A DNA stretch of 64,000 nt from Marasmius tenuissimus (GCA_029532415.1 JAQOTA010000069.1:1426001-1490000), one strand, 5' to 3'. Numbered from the stretch's first letter, positions 34,457-46,077 are shown. The notes: generated by a model not told the origin, from the sequence alone. Numbers and translations are program-made.

Positions 34457-37398
34457 ATCGAGTTCGTCGCAGAAAAAGCTGGCAATAGCACCAACACCAA
34501 CACCATGCAATCCCATACTCAACACTTCCCTTCCGTCGTTCATCGTTGCAGGCGACTACGATGGTGTCATCATCCTCCTCGGAACACTCAGGGTTCGAGT
34601 CAGCGGAGAAACGTATTCGACTCTCATTCACGGTTTATATGGACGCGATTTCATAGAAATGCGACATTGTACCTTCTTCTTCTTGGTGTCGAACCCGTGG
34701 GGTGAAGGAGCGAGCAAGCATTGGATAACTTTGCTGCTTGATGAGGGTCGACGTGACTTGGTTGGCGTCTTGTTATACGCCTAATGAATGTGCTGCCCCT
34801 CCCTCTTTTTCTCATTCTCCTTCTGCTTTCCCCCAACGGACCCGATGGCACGGTCGAACATGCGAGGTCAGAAAATTGATCCCCACTCTCAGTACCGTAC
34901 AAGGTACAAGAGCTGTCCCCGCCGACAGTCAAGTTATCGGAGAATCCGTTGGTGTGGTTGTGTGGATGTTGATTCAGGCGACGTGTGTACTTGGGAGACG
35001 GAAAGATGGACGCCTGAAGCTTGGAGGGAGCACCGTTGGAACGTTCCCTCGGGCGGCGTTGCGAGTGCCAGAGAGAACGGCAAACAAACGGTCACTGGAA
35101 CTTTTTTTGAGGCTCTCCCCCAGACCAAGTGAGTGACCAGAGATGGCGAAGAGAATCGAAGAGACCATGTTGTTACTGAGGTCGGCCAGTTGTCTCGTTG
35201 AGCTAGCTGGTGCTCTTCATCGCCGGCTTCTCTCTCTGATCGCAGCACCTGGTGTCTCCCGTAGTCTATTCAACGTGTTTCCATGGCGTAGTCCAAATGT
35301 AAGGCCGTTGAGGGGATAAGGATGGACTACGAGTCCGCTAGTAGAGGGGGGGAGCAGCGAGAACAACGGTTGTAACGCAGTGCCGGTGTCGAATGAGAAC
35401 ACCTGCGTGTTAGAGGAATAGCATACAGCTCGAGCGGTCCAGGTCAGAGCTCGAGGGTTTGTCTTTGAAAAGGGAGAGGGAAGTTGGTGAGGCTCAGAGC
35501 ATCGGTGGAGACGAGGGTAGCTGATGGTAGCCGATTGCTCGCCTTGCGTGGTTGAAACTCGGGGTAAGAAACGACTGTAACCGCATGTTGGCGAAGCAGC
35601 CAGTGTGCAGTGAAGCTCCGTATCCCAAGCTCCAAACTCGTGTTGGGGGCCGTTGATCATCGGAGGGATAATGGATATGAATCGTTCTGACGGAGAGCAT
35701 CGGTTAGGATGTCACGCTTCAAGCTTCAAGCTTGATGACTGGTGGGCGTGTCGTTGGTGTGGAACGGATCGTCTACGTCGTAATGACGATGCCATTTGCA
35801 TTCCTCTCGTGGTCGTCATAGAACATCTGCAGACATCTATTGAGATGAGTCGGTGGAAAACGGTGAAAGGTACTCACATCTTTCCTGTTGGAAATACCTC
35901 AATTAGCCTGTGGTGACCTACATCGTGCCTTCAGCGCCGTTACCCCCTCTCTCAATCTGTCTCCTGCAGGTGCATAAAGCATTTCTCTCCAACCATCATC
36001 CATTCTGACTCGCTGGCCCCTGGGACTGATGCCAACCGATAACGAAAAAGGGTTGAGACAAGGCAGATTGACACCGAAAAAGGGCCGCTAACCTTTGACT
36101 TGTGGATGTTGATTTGACGGCATGGGGCAATGGCCTCGACGATGAGTCGTTTCCATTGAGATCGTCGTTCAAGCCCCCCAGATGCTTAGTGCTGATTCTC
36201 CCCCTCTTTCCCTCTACATCTTCCGGCTTATCTATCATCTCGGGTCATTCAATTGGGTGTCGTTGGCACTGTCAAATCCGTTCAACGGCGGAGTCTCTGG
36301 CATTGTTGGGTTGCATCTGTTATCGAGTGGCAGGCAAGGCTGGCAACCACTAATCAGTGCGTGCAGAATCTCAAGTACAAGTGGTATCAAGTCGGGCGAC
36401 AGACGAGTTTGCTTGAAGAGGGTTGCATATGACAGATATTTTTTACTATGGGTGGTTCTCTCGTGAGCTTTCGAAACTTGAGAAGATGGCACACTTTGCA
36501 CTCACCTTGCAAAAGAAAGTAGGTTTCTTCGTTAGAACTGCCGTCGTGACCGAAGAGCGGGACGGGGGGCATCATTGTGGGGAAGATGAGAGAGAGACAC
36601 GTCCTGTAAGTGCCCATCATCACTGGTGTTTCAACGCAAACCGTCACCATCCCACAGGATGGCTTCGATCATATTCCTCCCACCAGTCGATGGCCGTCCA
36701 AATCCTCAAGCCAGCTCTACCCAGCTTTCTCAGCTCTCATGGCAACCGTTCCTCCATTGGTACGGGCCTCACCTGACATATTGAGTTTCCGTTTCCCGTT
36801 GACCATTGTGGTTGTTGACGTCAGCATCAAGGGTATTATTTTGAGAAGATGTGGATGCGAATTTGAAAGTTCGGAAGGGCAGACGTGTTGCTAGTGGTGG
36901 ATCACCACAGTTGAATTGCAGTTCAACGCTCAATCGATTCATCCACTGTACGAAGTTTCTTCCCCTCGAAAGCCTTCCTCCCAGTCCATCTCTGTTACTA
37001 CTCACTTGTTGCTACGGAGGGTTCGCCACGTTTGGTGCATGCATGACATGCAGATGATGAGCTCACTGTTATCATAAAGATGGGAACGTGAGTGAAGAAA
37101 AGAATGTATAATAACTCACAGTAGCTATACCGCCTTTGCATGACAGTTGAGAGCAAAGGTCTTCGTTGTCGTGTCGGCGTATTTCGTTCGTTCGGTGGCT
37201 CAGGGTACCGCGACAAGATGAGGTTTGTGATGAAAGGTGAACGCTGAATTGTCTGATTACATTGCTACTATAGCCATAGCGACAAGAAAAATTGACATCT
37301 CTTCCGATGGACTACTTCTTCCCATGTTCGGATTTGATCAAGCGGGTATACATATTAACCAACTGGAGGAGTCGTGCATGAGTAGAGAGATGGAAGAA
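34457..37398. other. ~2.9 kb inside the element without a supported gene
   Basis: Many overlapping ORFs on both strands, none with motifs or consistent exon joins. A plus-strand stretch 34530-34784 (AGDYDGVIILLGTLRV...) might be a decayed exon. Could be a degraded gene region or long 3' flanks. Confidence 0.4.
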
Positions 37399-38342
37399 TC
37401 AAAATGGACTACATACATCGACCATCGCAGATACCTCCTCTGTCTTGGTGCGCATGTACTCCTTCATAGCATCCCCTTCCAATCCCTGTGTCTCGTATTG
37501 GACCATCTTGACATCTTCAAGTAGGTAATGTTGTTCTTCTCTTTGTCCCAAAGGTCCTTTGTGAACTGTAGATAGTTAGTGAAGTACAAGTTGGGTTCTG
37601 AGTTGTACGTACCCATCTTGATCATAGGGACAAGGAATTCAAGTATGTCTTGGTCAAGACCCGGAAACTTGTCCCGAAACTTGCAGCGGGGGAATGAACT
37701 TTTGGGGAATGAGTCACTGTGATTCCAGAAAGATGATAGGAGAGCAACTTTTTGTGGGTGAACCGGCAAAAAGTACAGGACCAAATGCAACGAAAAAAGT
37801 CCATCTTCAAATCGTGCTTGCTGCCGCAGGACTGGGATGTATATCAGAGAATGTAGAGACCCGGAACAGAACCATGACGCACCTGCACCTCACAGCATGG
37901 TTCAACATGCAAGAAACAGATCAGTTCTCTATCTGTCATCCCAGGTATGGGCTCCTTGGCAATGTGATTCAGTCGTGAAACTCTCCATGGGTAGTCGGCA
38001 TCTGGATGGGTCAAGAATTCCCTCAATTGACTGCTTGATGCTGCAAGGGCCAGCAAGTCTTTGGGGGGTAATCAGGACATAATCTACAAGTATTTAGCAC
38101 TGTCTGAGAGCTGAAAAGTGAACTCTCACCTCATAAAAAATCTCTGGAGCCAGGTCTAACAATCTTCTCCACAGGTCTGGGTTTGGTACGAGTGCATTGA
38201 ATTGTTTGCTGTTCGGTGGAAACCAGAAGTTGATTTTCTGACAGATTCTATCCAATCGAGACCTATAAATTTGAGGGGAACGGCTGTCGAATTTGAGTCG
38301 TGGTTTACGCATTTTGGGTTTGGACTTGTGAGGCATGATCAT
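37399..38342 (-). pseudogene. F-box protein gene, probably frameshifted
   Basis: ATG 38342 (MIMPHKSKPKMRKPRLKF), basic N terminus, then an F-box split by an intron: LLDLAPEIFYE joined to DLLALAASSSQLREFL, followed by DADYPWRVSRLNHIAKEPIPG. The remaining exons contain CTFCRFTHKK and FPGLDQDILEFLVPMIKM. Near 37524 the frame shifts by one base: FTKDLWDKEKNNI is in one frame and VKMVQYETQGLEGDAMKEYM in another, after which it reads to TGA 37399. The gene may be inactive, or a non-obvious intron may remove the break. The Trp-Arg and downstream layout resemble a large agaricomycete F-box family. Head-to-head with the dioxygenase gene (77 bp between starts). Confidence 0.5.
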
Positions 38343-38419
38343 GGTGAGTGGTGAAGAATGTCACGCACGCGTTGTCACTCTCGCGTCGTCGCGTCCACTC
38401 TTGATCTACTACCGCCATC

Positions 38420-39971
38420 ATGGACAAGGTAGGCCACATCTTTTCATCACAGAATTCTCCAACTAATAATTTTCCTTAGTATGCAAAGGCAACTGCTAAA
38501 CGGAAAGAGAGGCTGAACTCAACAAAGTCAGCGAAAAAGAGAAAGGAAAAGGCAAAAAAGGCAACCAAAAAAGTGCGTCTTCGTCCTTTGTTTGTTTTTT
38601 GGTCTGCAACTGATAGTTTGTAGTTCAAAATTGGTATCCCTGTTCCCAATGTATCGCATTATACCCAGGTACATGCACGGAAGAAGAAAGGTGGCCATCT
38701 TGCAGCACGACTGAGACGAAACCCTGAAATATTGAGCAAGAATATCTCTCAAGAACTCCGCCACCACCTTGCACGAGCAAAGGCCTACATACTGCGTTTT
38801 CAAGTTCCGTATACGATGGAGGAGCTCAAAAAGGAAGCCGGGAACATGAACGAATTCGAACGGTTGTCTGCCATTGTCAATAGGATGGAGAAACTAGAGT
38901 ACCCTGTTCAAGCGACTTCAGGAATATGGGTGACAAAGGATGGTACTCATGCGATGACCTACCTTTCGCACCGGTACGCCTCTCAAGAAAAGGCTCCAGA
39001 AGACCCGGTACGAGTTCTCACTCAATTCGTTGCATAACTCATTGTTCAACTCCAGCTACCTCTCAAACGTCAAGAGGATCGTCACCGTCTTGTTGATGCA
39101 GTACAAAATGCTTTGGCTGAGAAACAAAAGATGTATTATGATGGGTTTCCGGTGAGTTTTCCCCTGCTCTTGATTGTGCAATTGGCTCAAATTCATTTTG
39201 TAGGAGGAGGTTATCAAGCGATACGCTGAAAGTGCACAGGTCTTGTGTGCGTTTAACCGACCAAAGCCCGACCACACTTCGGAACGACATGGTGTCCAAG
39301 GCTCATCAGGCGAGGCTACCAACACCTTTCCTCTCTCGAACGAGATGGATAACTGGACGTCTCATCCAAAGGAGGCTCGTGCACGACGATCCAAAGAACC
39401 AACACCCACCCCCGTGTACACGAACGAGTGCCTCGAAGAATGTGTAGAAGCCACTATTGAGGTCTTCCATGAAGAGCAGCACAAAGTCTTCTCAAAGGTG
39501 CAAGGGGCTGCACGGGTTGTGGGAAACGAGGGTGGTGGGTGCTTTATTGGTAGGGCCATCGTGTACAAACTCCTGCTCTACCTCCATTGTGATGTTGGGG
39601 ATGAGGGTGTATCCGTCAGCTTTCCTGCCAGAAGGTTCACTGGAGGTTATCTGATAATCCCCCAGTTTGGAGTCAAGTTGTGGTACGTATCTCATGCGAC
39701 TCATCAACACCCATGGCATTCACTTATGTTTTCACTTAGGTATTGACCAGGCGACATCCTCCTTCTTTACGCCAACTACATTTGGCACACCATTGACGAG
39801 TGGAAATCCACCAAGATGACCCGCAGCCACACCACCACTCCAGGACGCATTGGAACCGTCTTTTTCTTCCCCTCCAAATCCTTGGATTATCTCGAGGACA
39901 AGGAGGCTGGTTGGGGAAAGGATACTATGTATGGTCGTCTACCTTCATCTAAAGCTCATTGTCATGTATAG
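38420..39971 (+). pseudogene. 2OG-Fe(II) dioxygenase (possibly TET/JBP-related) with one in-frame TGA
   Basis: ATG 38420 (MDK, intron, YAKATAKRKERLNSTKS): strongly basic N terminus, probably nuclear/DNA-binding. The C-terminal double-stranded beta-helix has HCD (HxD iron motif) in YLHCDVGDEGVSVSF, TGGYLIIPQFGVKLW, PGDILLLYANYIWHTIDEW (distal His) and TPGRIGTVFFF (2OG-binding Arg). After the intron ending at 39739 the reading frame gives TAT TGA CCA GGC: a TGA (39744-39746) exactly where the fold's conserved YRPGD motif expects Arg (CGA). Otherwise intact, stop TAG 39969-39971. Agaricomycetes are known to have TET/JBP-type 5-methylcytosine dioxygenases associated with transposons; that this is one is inference. 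A protein hydroxylase is the alternative. Confidence 0.62.
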
Positions 39972-40122
39972 TACCTACTTGTTATCATATTAGCTATCTA
40001 CTCTACTCTACTTGCTACCCCTTGAGCTGAAAATATCTTACAAAACTCATGTTTGATCACGCCAACTCAGTCACTGCTCAAAGTCCCACTGTTGAAGCAC
40101 GACCGCTGAAGCAGAAGCACAT

Positions 40123-40234
40123 TTTCGTGGGAGACAAGTACTTTTCGTGGGAGAATTGGGTATACCTTCGACAGTCGACAGCTCGACTGCAAAGAGCGGT
40201 CGTACGAAGGCGAACGTCTGGCAGTCCTGTCAAA
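40123..40234 (-). repeat. Right terminal inverted repeat (imperfect)
   Basis: TTTCGTGGG at 40123 and 40143 (period 20), then towards the outside CTTCGACAGTCGAC, ACGAAGGC, CGAACGTC (40211-40218) and TGTCAAA (40228). Complementary and colinear with 26799-26917. Confidence 0.6.
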
Positions 40235-40693
40235 TTGACGAGACCAGACATGGGACCGGCGGCGATCAACCGTGATTCGCCCAAATCAAGAATTATATAT
40301 TTGTCCAGGGCGGGCCGCCATATAACCCCGACTAGTTGTCGCGTCCGCGTCTGAGCTTCCCACGGATGACCGTTACACTGGCCTCCCACCTGCCCACTGC
40401 TTCTTCTCTGCCACTTTTGTGCGACTGACTTGGCTATCCGATTCCCGCAATGCCTTTTCGAATCGCAATCGTAAAATCTTGATTGTTGCACACTACTCAG
40501 CTTGCACTCGTCAGTGAGCGGGCCGGTGACAGGCCTAAGTCGGAGCCGAAGACTGGGATACATTCTATAATACACAAGAATACAGCATCTAATGTCTGAT
40601 ATACATAGGTATAGCGATGTGACGAGCGAGAGCAGAGACAGTCCCATGTAGAAAGCAACGAAAACATGGACGATAGGTAAACGAAACAAACTG
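40235..40693. other. Intergenic / 3' region of kinase copy B
   Basis: The part 40550-40693 is duplicated at 25215-25359. No gene seen. Confidence 0.5.
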
Positions 40694-42049
40694 TCACGGA
40701 GAAACATGGACGGCACTGTCCACAGGCGACGGTGTCCTGGGTACACCATAATGAGTAGCAATCCAGTTCAGGCGTTTGAGGGCGACCTCAATTCTCGGTC
40801 GCTTGTCCATCATCCAAGTCGCAAACTTGTAGAGCTCTTCGCTGTGATCCACCTCCAGATTCTCCATATTCTCGTCCTCGTCGAGAATCGTGTCAACAAG
40901 AATGGTGACCACGTTCCCTATAGCCCATGCATCAGCCTTCCGAGGATTGTATTTTGGGGGCCGTGGTCGATCGGTTGAACCGTCACTTTTCCGTTCATCT
41001 TCCCACTCATACCATAGCTGAACTTCTGGCGGAGCGTAATGACGAGTACCGGTAGCACCCCAGACAGAGCACGGCTGTCTTGCGCTCATCGCCCAGCCCA
41101 AGTCGATAACGGTAAGCTTTGAATCCTTATCCTCGTCTACCACGATGTTCTCTGGCTTGATGTCGAGATGATACATGTTGCGAGAGTGCAAAAAAAAGAT
41201 AGCGGTGCAGAGTTGGTGTGCAAGTTTCAAGATGACTGGCCCAGCCAAGCTCGAGCGTCGGCTACGTCGGAGAATCTCAGTGAGGTCCTCGCCGTAGAAA
41301 GGCATTGTGATGAGATAGTCGCCCGTCGGAAGCAGGTAGGGCGGAATGATGAGTTTGGCGACGTGATGAGAGTCCGGGTCATGTTCTTTGAGCTTCTCGA
41401 ACACCTGAACCTCTCGTTCGGGAACGATCTTGCACCATATAGGCTCAGTGTCGTGCATCCAACCAGAGCCAATTTTCGAATCCTAGCAATGGACCAATAA
41501 TGAGCAGTCTGAGCTGAATTATACACAAGTATGGCACGCACCTCTTGACCTCTAGGATAAACTTCCACGTCATATTCCCTCAAGAAAAGGATAATTTCGC
41601 GAGACCTGAACCTATCGCCACCCTCCAGTTGTAGTATCGATAAAGGTTGTTCAACGACCAAGTTAAGACACGACCCATCGTTCGGAAGACGACCGAATGT
41701 GCATTCCGTAGAGAGCCCAAAGTCGGTGTCCAACTCGTCTAAATTATCTGGATCGAGTTGCGTCGGAATCTTGCCGAGATCATCTATGGGATATGGACGG
41801 CGTAGGGTCGAATAGCGTAGATGTCGTGGTTTGAAGGTCTTCGTCAAAGTAAGGATTTCGTCAGAGAGATCATATTCCCCTGACTGGAGAATGTTGTCGA
41901 GCAGGTCGGTCACGTAGGTCCATTCCGGGCAGCGAACCTTAACGAGCTTCAATCCAAACAGAAGAATAAGCACTAGGTGGACAGCCTATCAGACCAGCTT
42001 TATCTATTGCCCCAAAAGACTCACGCGTTTCTAATTCTTGCTGCGACAT
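40694..42049 (-). CDS. Protein kinase-like protein, copy B
   Basis: ATG 42049 (MSQQELET); a first intron (GTGAGT ... CCTAG) joins to LLILLFGLKLVKVRCPEW. A second intron after YPRGQE leads to DSKIGSGWMHDTEPIWCKIV and the kinase core: YHLDIKPENIVVDEDK, VIDLGWAMSA, ATGTRHYAPPEV, DAWAIGNVVTILVD. Stop TGA at 40694-40696. The kinase domain is close to identical to copy A (25360-26722), same strand, same intron positions, and the similarity extends into the 3' UTR. No lesion seen, so this is the better candidate for a working gene. The kinase-subfamily and role are unknown; HxD, Lys and DLG are all present. It sits just outside the right TIR of the 13.4-kb element. Confidence 0.8.
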
Positions 42050-42228
42050 AAAGGAAAGACAGAGAAGAGATTGGAGGAGGTCGCGGTGGTTCAGGTTGGC
42101 CAGGGTTGGCTAGTTCAACTTCAAGTAAGCTGCACGCGCCTGAGCTCAATTCCCACGGAGTCAGAGCTATCGTTACCCTGGACTTCCTAGACCTTTGTTC
42201 TGCCACTTTTGGTCTTCCATAGGCCACG

Positions 42229-44501
42229 ATGCAGCTTGCTCTTCATTGTGAGGCTAATTTGGAGATTCTGAGTCACTATCTCGGCGAAAGTTCCTGGAGT
42301 AGAAGTCAAGGGATTTTTGATTGTCTTATCGGGGTATATGATCTCACCAGACCACAGGTGAACATCCGACATAATATCTGCTCGCAAGTCTTAGTACGAT
42401 GTCTACCTCATCTAAGGGTACGTCCATAGGCAAATATACGTCGCTGAGTTTGGCTGATTTGAAACCTTCATAGACACACAGACCATAAAAGTGCTATGTT
42501 TCTCGGATCCTCCTGCATTTGGGCTCCGTCCTAAGCTGCGCCCGACCCTTGTTGATTCCACCCAAACTTTCAGCACATTCCTGGAGTATGGGTTCGATAT
42601 CGCAAAGAAGAGCGGCACACCTCAATCGGCCAATGCCTCGAAGACCTCCAAGGAAAACTTCTATCTCTTTGTAGCTCCGTCCCCCAGCCAACATAGCCTG
42701 GTAATGGAGGACATGAACAACAGACGTTATGATGAGGTTATGAAGCGCCTCACGTTTGTTCTTCAGGACTACGCTGATAACGCTCCACTCCTTGAGCATC
42801 TGCGTCTCCACGCACCTTGGTTGCTATCGAACCCTGCTGTCTCTGTTCCGGTCCTTGGTCGAAAGGAAGGTATGACCTGCGCCCTAGTAGAGATGTCCTC
42901 CTGTTATTCAGCTTACGCCCCAATAGGTGAAATTTCCACCCGACTTTTGAAAAGTGTCTTTGAACGAGGTTACTACGCCTTCCAAATCATACGGTCGACG
43001 AACACGGACTTCCACAAAGACGACGTAGGCCTCAATAATCTGGTGGACGTCACTGCGGATACACCCAAGATGTTGATTGCTGAGTCGATCGAGAATTCCA
43101 AAGCGATAGAAATCAATGTACGGCCTTCTTTTCCCAACGGCTTTTGAGTGCTCATTGACGCCTCACGACGGCTTTTCAGGAACTTCAAGTCGGACGTGCA
43201 AAGTCGGGGGCTCGCCGTCTTCTTTTCATCGAGCCCTATTGGGATAATCTGAAGAGGACGTCACCCAAGTATATCAAGATGGTTAAAAAAGAGACTGTGA
43301 CGACCATCTCGATGACGACAAACGAGGGGAGTATATGATCCGCAGCTTAACGAGTGGCACGGAGCGCATCCTCTTACGAGGGCGAGAGTTTGCCTACGAT
43401 GACCCAGACACTTCCTCGGCGATCAGGGGGGCCCCAGTTCAAGCTCTTGTGTGCGATATCTTCCGCAAACCCAACTTCGTGGTCAAAGAGTAAGCTTGCC
43501 TTCTCTGAGTTATCTCTTCTTCACACCAAAATTTACTTGTGGAATAGGAATCAGAATGCCCACCTTACCTATGTCGTTCGCTACAAAGGGACCACGAGTG
43601 GCGCCCATTTCACCCCAAAACCCGATTCTGCTGTCTTCTTACTTCCACGTCCGGTAGATGGCGAAATCAACGCGACTTACAAGTATCTTGCACACGTCAG
43701 TGTTTTCCTCGAGAACATCTCCAACCCCTCGAAGACAGATCGCACTCGCGTCCTGGTCGTGGCTGGAGCATTTAACAGGCATTGTAGAAGCAAGGGTCTC
43801 AAATGCTCAAAAACTAATGAAACCCTGACCGTAGCCATATACCTTGATGATCACATGATGGCTACCGTATACTACTTGACGAGCAAGGACGATGCTTCGT
43901 CTAATGAAAGCATCGGGGAGATTAAGGTCGGGGTCTTTCCTTCGTACTCAATTCCGAATCCTACACTGAACTCTCCCCCTAGGTGTATGTCAAGAAACAC
44001 GACTTCTACCTCGCTGGTAAGGAAGACGAAGACATAACCGGCTCTCAAGTTGCTCCCTTCGTCAAGGTCCTATGGGACTTAGAGGCCCTGTTTGTAGACC
44101 TCTACAAGGACAAGGGTGACCTTCTCGAGGAGATTGCGCGCGAAGCACGGTCTCTATCGTTGCTCCCACAGAACGTCTCCGATATTCCCTCTGTATCAAA
44201 GGTTGCCACGAACGGCATGAAGTTTGCGGGAGAGCTTCCGGGTGCTCGCGTGCCAGATAGCGAATCTAAACCTAGTCTGGGATCGGTTCCTCGCGGAAAG
44301 TCTCGCAAAGTTAGCTCAAACCCGCAGATCCCTCCAATGAGCAACGGGCCGACCAGGAGCAATCCTTCTCGGGGTAAGTCTCAACAGGGAGGCTCGAAGT
44401 GTAACTCTACGCTTGAAGAAGGCGTTGGGATCGATGAGGGGTCAGAGGAAGACGATGACAAGGACGACTCGGATTCGGACTGGAACCCGGGGATGGCTTG
44501 A
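42229..44501 (+). CDS. Unrecognised protein with acidic tail; probable 1-base frameshift
   Basis: ATG 42229 (MQLALHCEANLEILSHYLGE). A 69-nt intron (GTACGT ... ACACAG, about 42420-42489) joins CLPHLR to TIKVLCFSDPPAFGLRPK. Conserved-looking globular segments follow (LVMEDMNNRRYDEVMKRL, LLEHLRLHAPWLLSNPAV, LLKSVFERGYYAFQIIRST). After MVKK the frame breaks at an A6 tract (43285-43290); one more A would continue into DDHLDDDKRGEYMIRSLTSG. Later introns keep frame to VYVKKHDFYLAGKEDED and a Ser/Pro-rich, then strongly acidic tail (EEDDDKDDSDSDWNPGMA), stop TGA 44501. Possibly nuclear. Family not recognised; the homopolymer break may be real or a sequencing error. Confidence 0.55.
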
Positions 44502-45116
44502 AAGAGACATTTAATCGTTTGTAGGGCTTGGAACTTGAAGCTTGAAGTATGTATCTTCAGTTTGTGTCAATACGTGTAGTTTTGCATCCCGAACTATGTG
44601 AATTAGGACCTTGAGATTGTTGAGAAACAAAATGCCGTGGAGAAGAGACAATTGCCGATGGAACAGCCGTCGGCGGGTGCCGGTGATGAGTCGGATCGGT
44701 ACTTCCACCTTGAACCTGAACCACTCGTATCTAAACAGCATGGCTTTATCGAAAATTTCTTTGGAAGACCAGAAGAACCATCTACATAACAACACTCATC
44801 GACCTATCAAGCCTGGACTCTGGGGCTGGCAAAATTCCGACGCTCGTTATCCCGGTCATCTAGGAAACCCATGACTCATCCCTGAGACCTTTCAATAGGA
44901 TCCCAAGCCGGACTGGTCAGCGGTTCCCGGTCGACCTCCAACGGTCGGTCAGCATTGTCTTACAAATGCATCATAGCGCAACATTTGCTTTGGGTGGCGA
45001 TAGATGTTCTCTTTCTTGAACCGTATAAAAAGGCTCATCAAAATCTCCCATGGTATCCAATATTCCAACACTACTTCCTTCTCATCACTCAAAGCTTCAG
45101 CCCTCGAAACAACAAC
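44502..45116. other. Intergenic / promoter
   Basis: No gene supported; contains the TATA box of the downstream oxygenase. Confidence 0.5.
45024..45031 (+). promoter_or_regulatory. TATA box of oxygenase copy 1
   Basis: TATAAAAA, 86 bp before ATG 45117, followed by GGCTCATCAAAATCTC. The same arrangement (TATAAAAG, GGTTCATCGAAATCTC) precedes copy 2. Confidence 0.55.
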
Positions 45117-46077
45117 ATGCCCGGACTCAACATAGACGCTGTCCCAGCAAAATTACATTACTTTGTTCCGCCTGCAGACGGTAGCAAACCATACACCTAC
45201 ACCCATGAACCTCCAGCAGGCGTTCCCAGGGTGAATTATACATCCCAGGAACATGTCCTTCAGATCGAGAACGTTCGCGGAAAGGAGGACAGCGTCGGAC
45301 TGGATAAGACCGGCTTCTATTTTGGAAAGCATCCCGCTAGTCACACCTCCTTCAAGAACGATGAGGAGATCGAGAAGGAGTACTACCCGGAGAGCATTGA
45401 GTTAATCAAGCAGCTCACTGGGGCGACCAAAGTCGTACTATTCGATCATAGTGAATCTTATCTCTATCTTGACGAGACCACACTCTAAAACAGAGCCTCT
45501 TCTTTGTCTTATTTAGCTGTTCGCCGTCGGGTAGAGGGGGAATCAGGATTGGACCCTGGCAAGCGTGGCCCTGTTCCACGAGTTCATGTCGATCAGACGC
45601 CCAAGGCGGCACACAACCGTGTTAGACGCCACCTCCCCGAAGAAGAGGCTGAAGAACGCTTGAAACATCGTTTCCAGATTATCAACCTCTGGCGTCCCAT
45701 CTCTCACCCGGCGGTGGACTGGCCACTGGCTGTCTGTGACTTCCGAAGCGTCAACTGGGAGAAGGACCTCGCACCGTCGGATCTGAAATACCCGGATAGA
45801 GTTGGCGAAACCTTCGCAGTGAAACACAACCCCGAACACAAGTGGAAATACGTGCGAGGGTTAACACCAGAGGAACTTATTCTCATCAAGTGGTGAGTCT
45901 CTCGTTGCAATAAGTGGAAAAGTCGACTCAACCTCTTTTTTCAGTTATGATTCCATCGAGGATGGCAGCGTCGCCGTGCTGACGCCACACACGGCCTTCG
46001 AGGACCCGTCCACACCTGCCGGCACGCCTCCGCGTGAATCAATCGAGCTTCGTGCCCTCGTGTTCTACGACAACTGA
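45117..46077 (+). CDS. CmcJ/AsaB-like non-heme iron oxygenase, copy 1
   Basis: Member of the fungal family annotated as CmcJ/NvfI/AsaB-like or GA4-desaturase-like hydroxylases, small 2OG-Fe(II)-type oxygenases often in secondary metabolism. ATG 45117 (MPGLNIDAVPAKLHYFVPPA). Two introns: after LFDHT-(A|CT) near 45452-45513, and at KW|CYDSIED near 45892-45943. Candidate iron ligands: HVD in PRVHVDQTP and the distal His in TPHTAFEDP, with Arg of RESIELRALVFYDN-stop for 2OG. Family hallmark segments: FYFGKHPASHTSFKNDEEI, NLWRPISHPAVDWPLAVCD, YVRGLTPEELILIKW. Stop TGA 46075-46077. About 280 residues, no signal peptide; cytosolic. No biosynthetic backbone gene lies nearby, so the substrate is open. 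Confidence 0.85.

Larger units (their letters stand above)
26799..40234. mobile_element. Putative ~13.4-kb TIR-bounded composite DNA element
   Basis: Both ends carry CCCACGAAA twice at exactly 20-bp period in opposite orientation (26889-26897 and 26909-26917; complement TTTCGTGGG at 40123-40131 and 40143-40151). Similarity continues outwards (GCCTTCGT, GTCGAC, GACGTTCG and TTTG(G)ACA in the same order). Inside are a DDE integrase-type transposase, a HECT-like ligase, two F-box genes and a 2OG-Fe(II) dioxygenase. The integrase/HECT pairing recalls IS3EU-like large elements (tentative). The outer boundary and target-site duplication were not resolved. Frameshift and nonsense lesions suggest it is no longer autonomous. 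Confidence 0.6.

Noticed and set aside
34738..35660. Several overlapping ORFs of 100-147 codons on both strands
   Set aside because: They overlap each other in opposite strands and none shows a conserved motif or splice partner.
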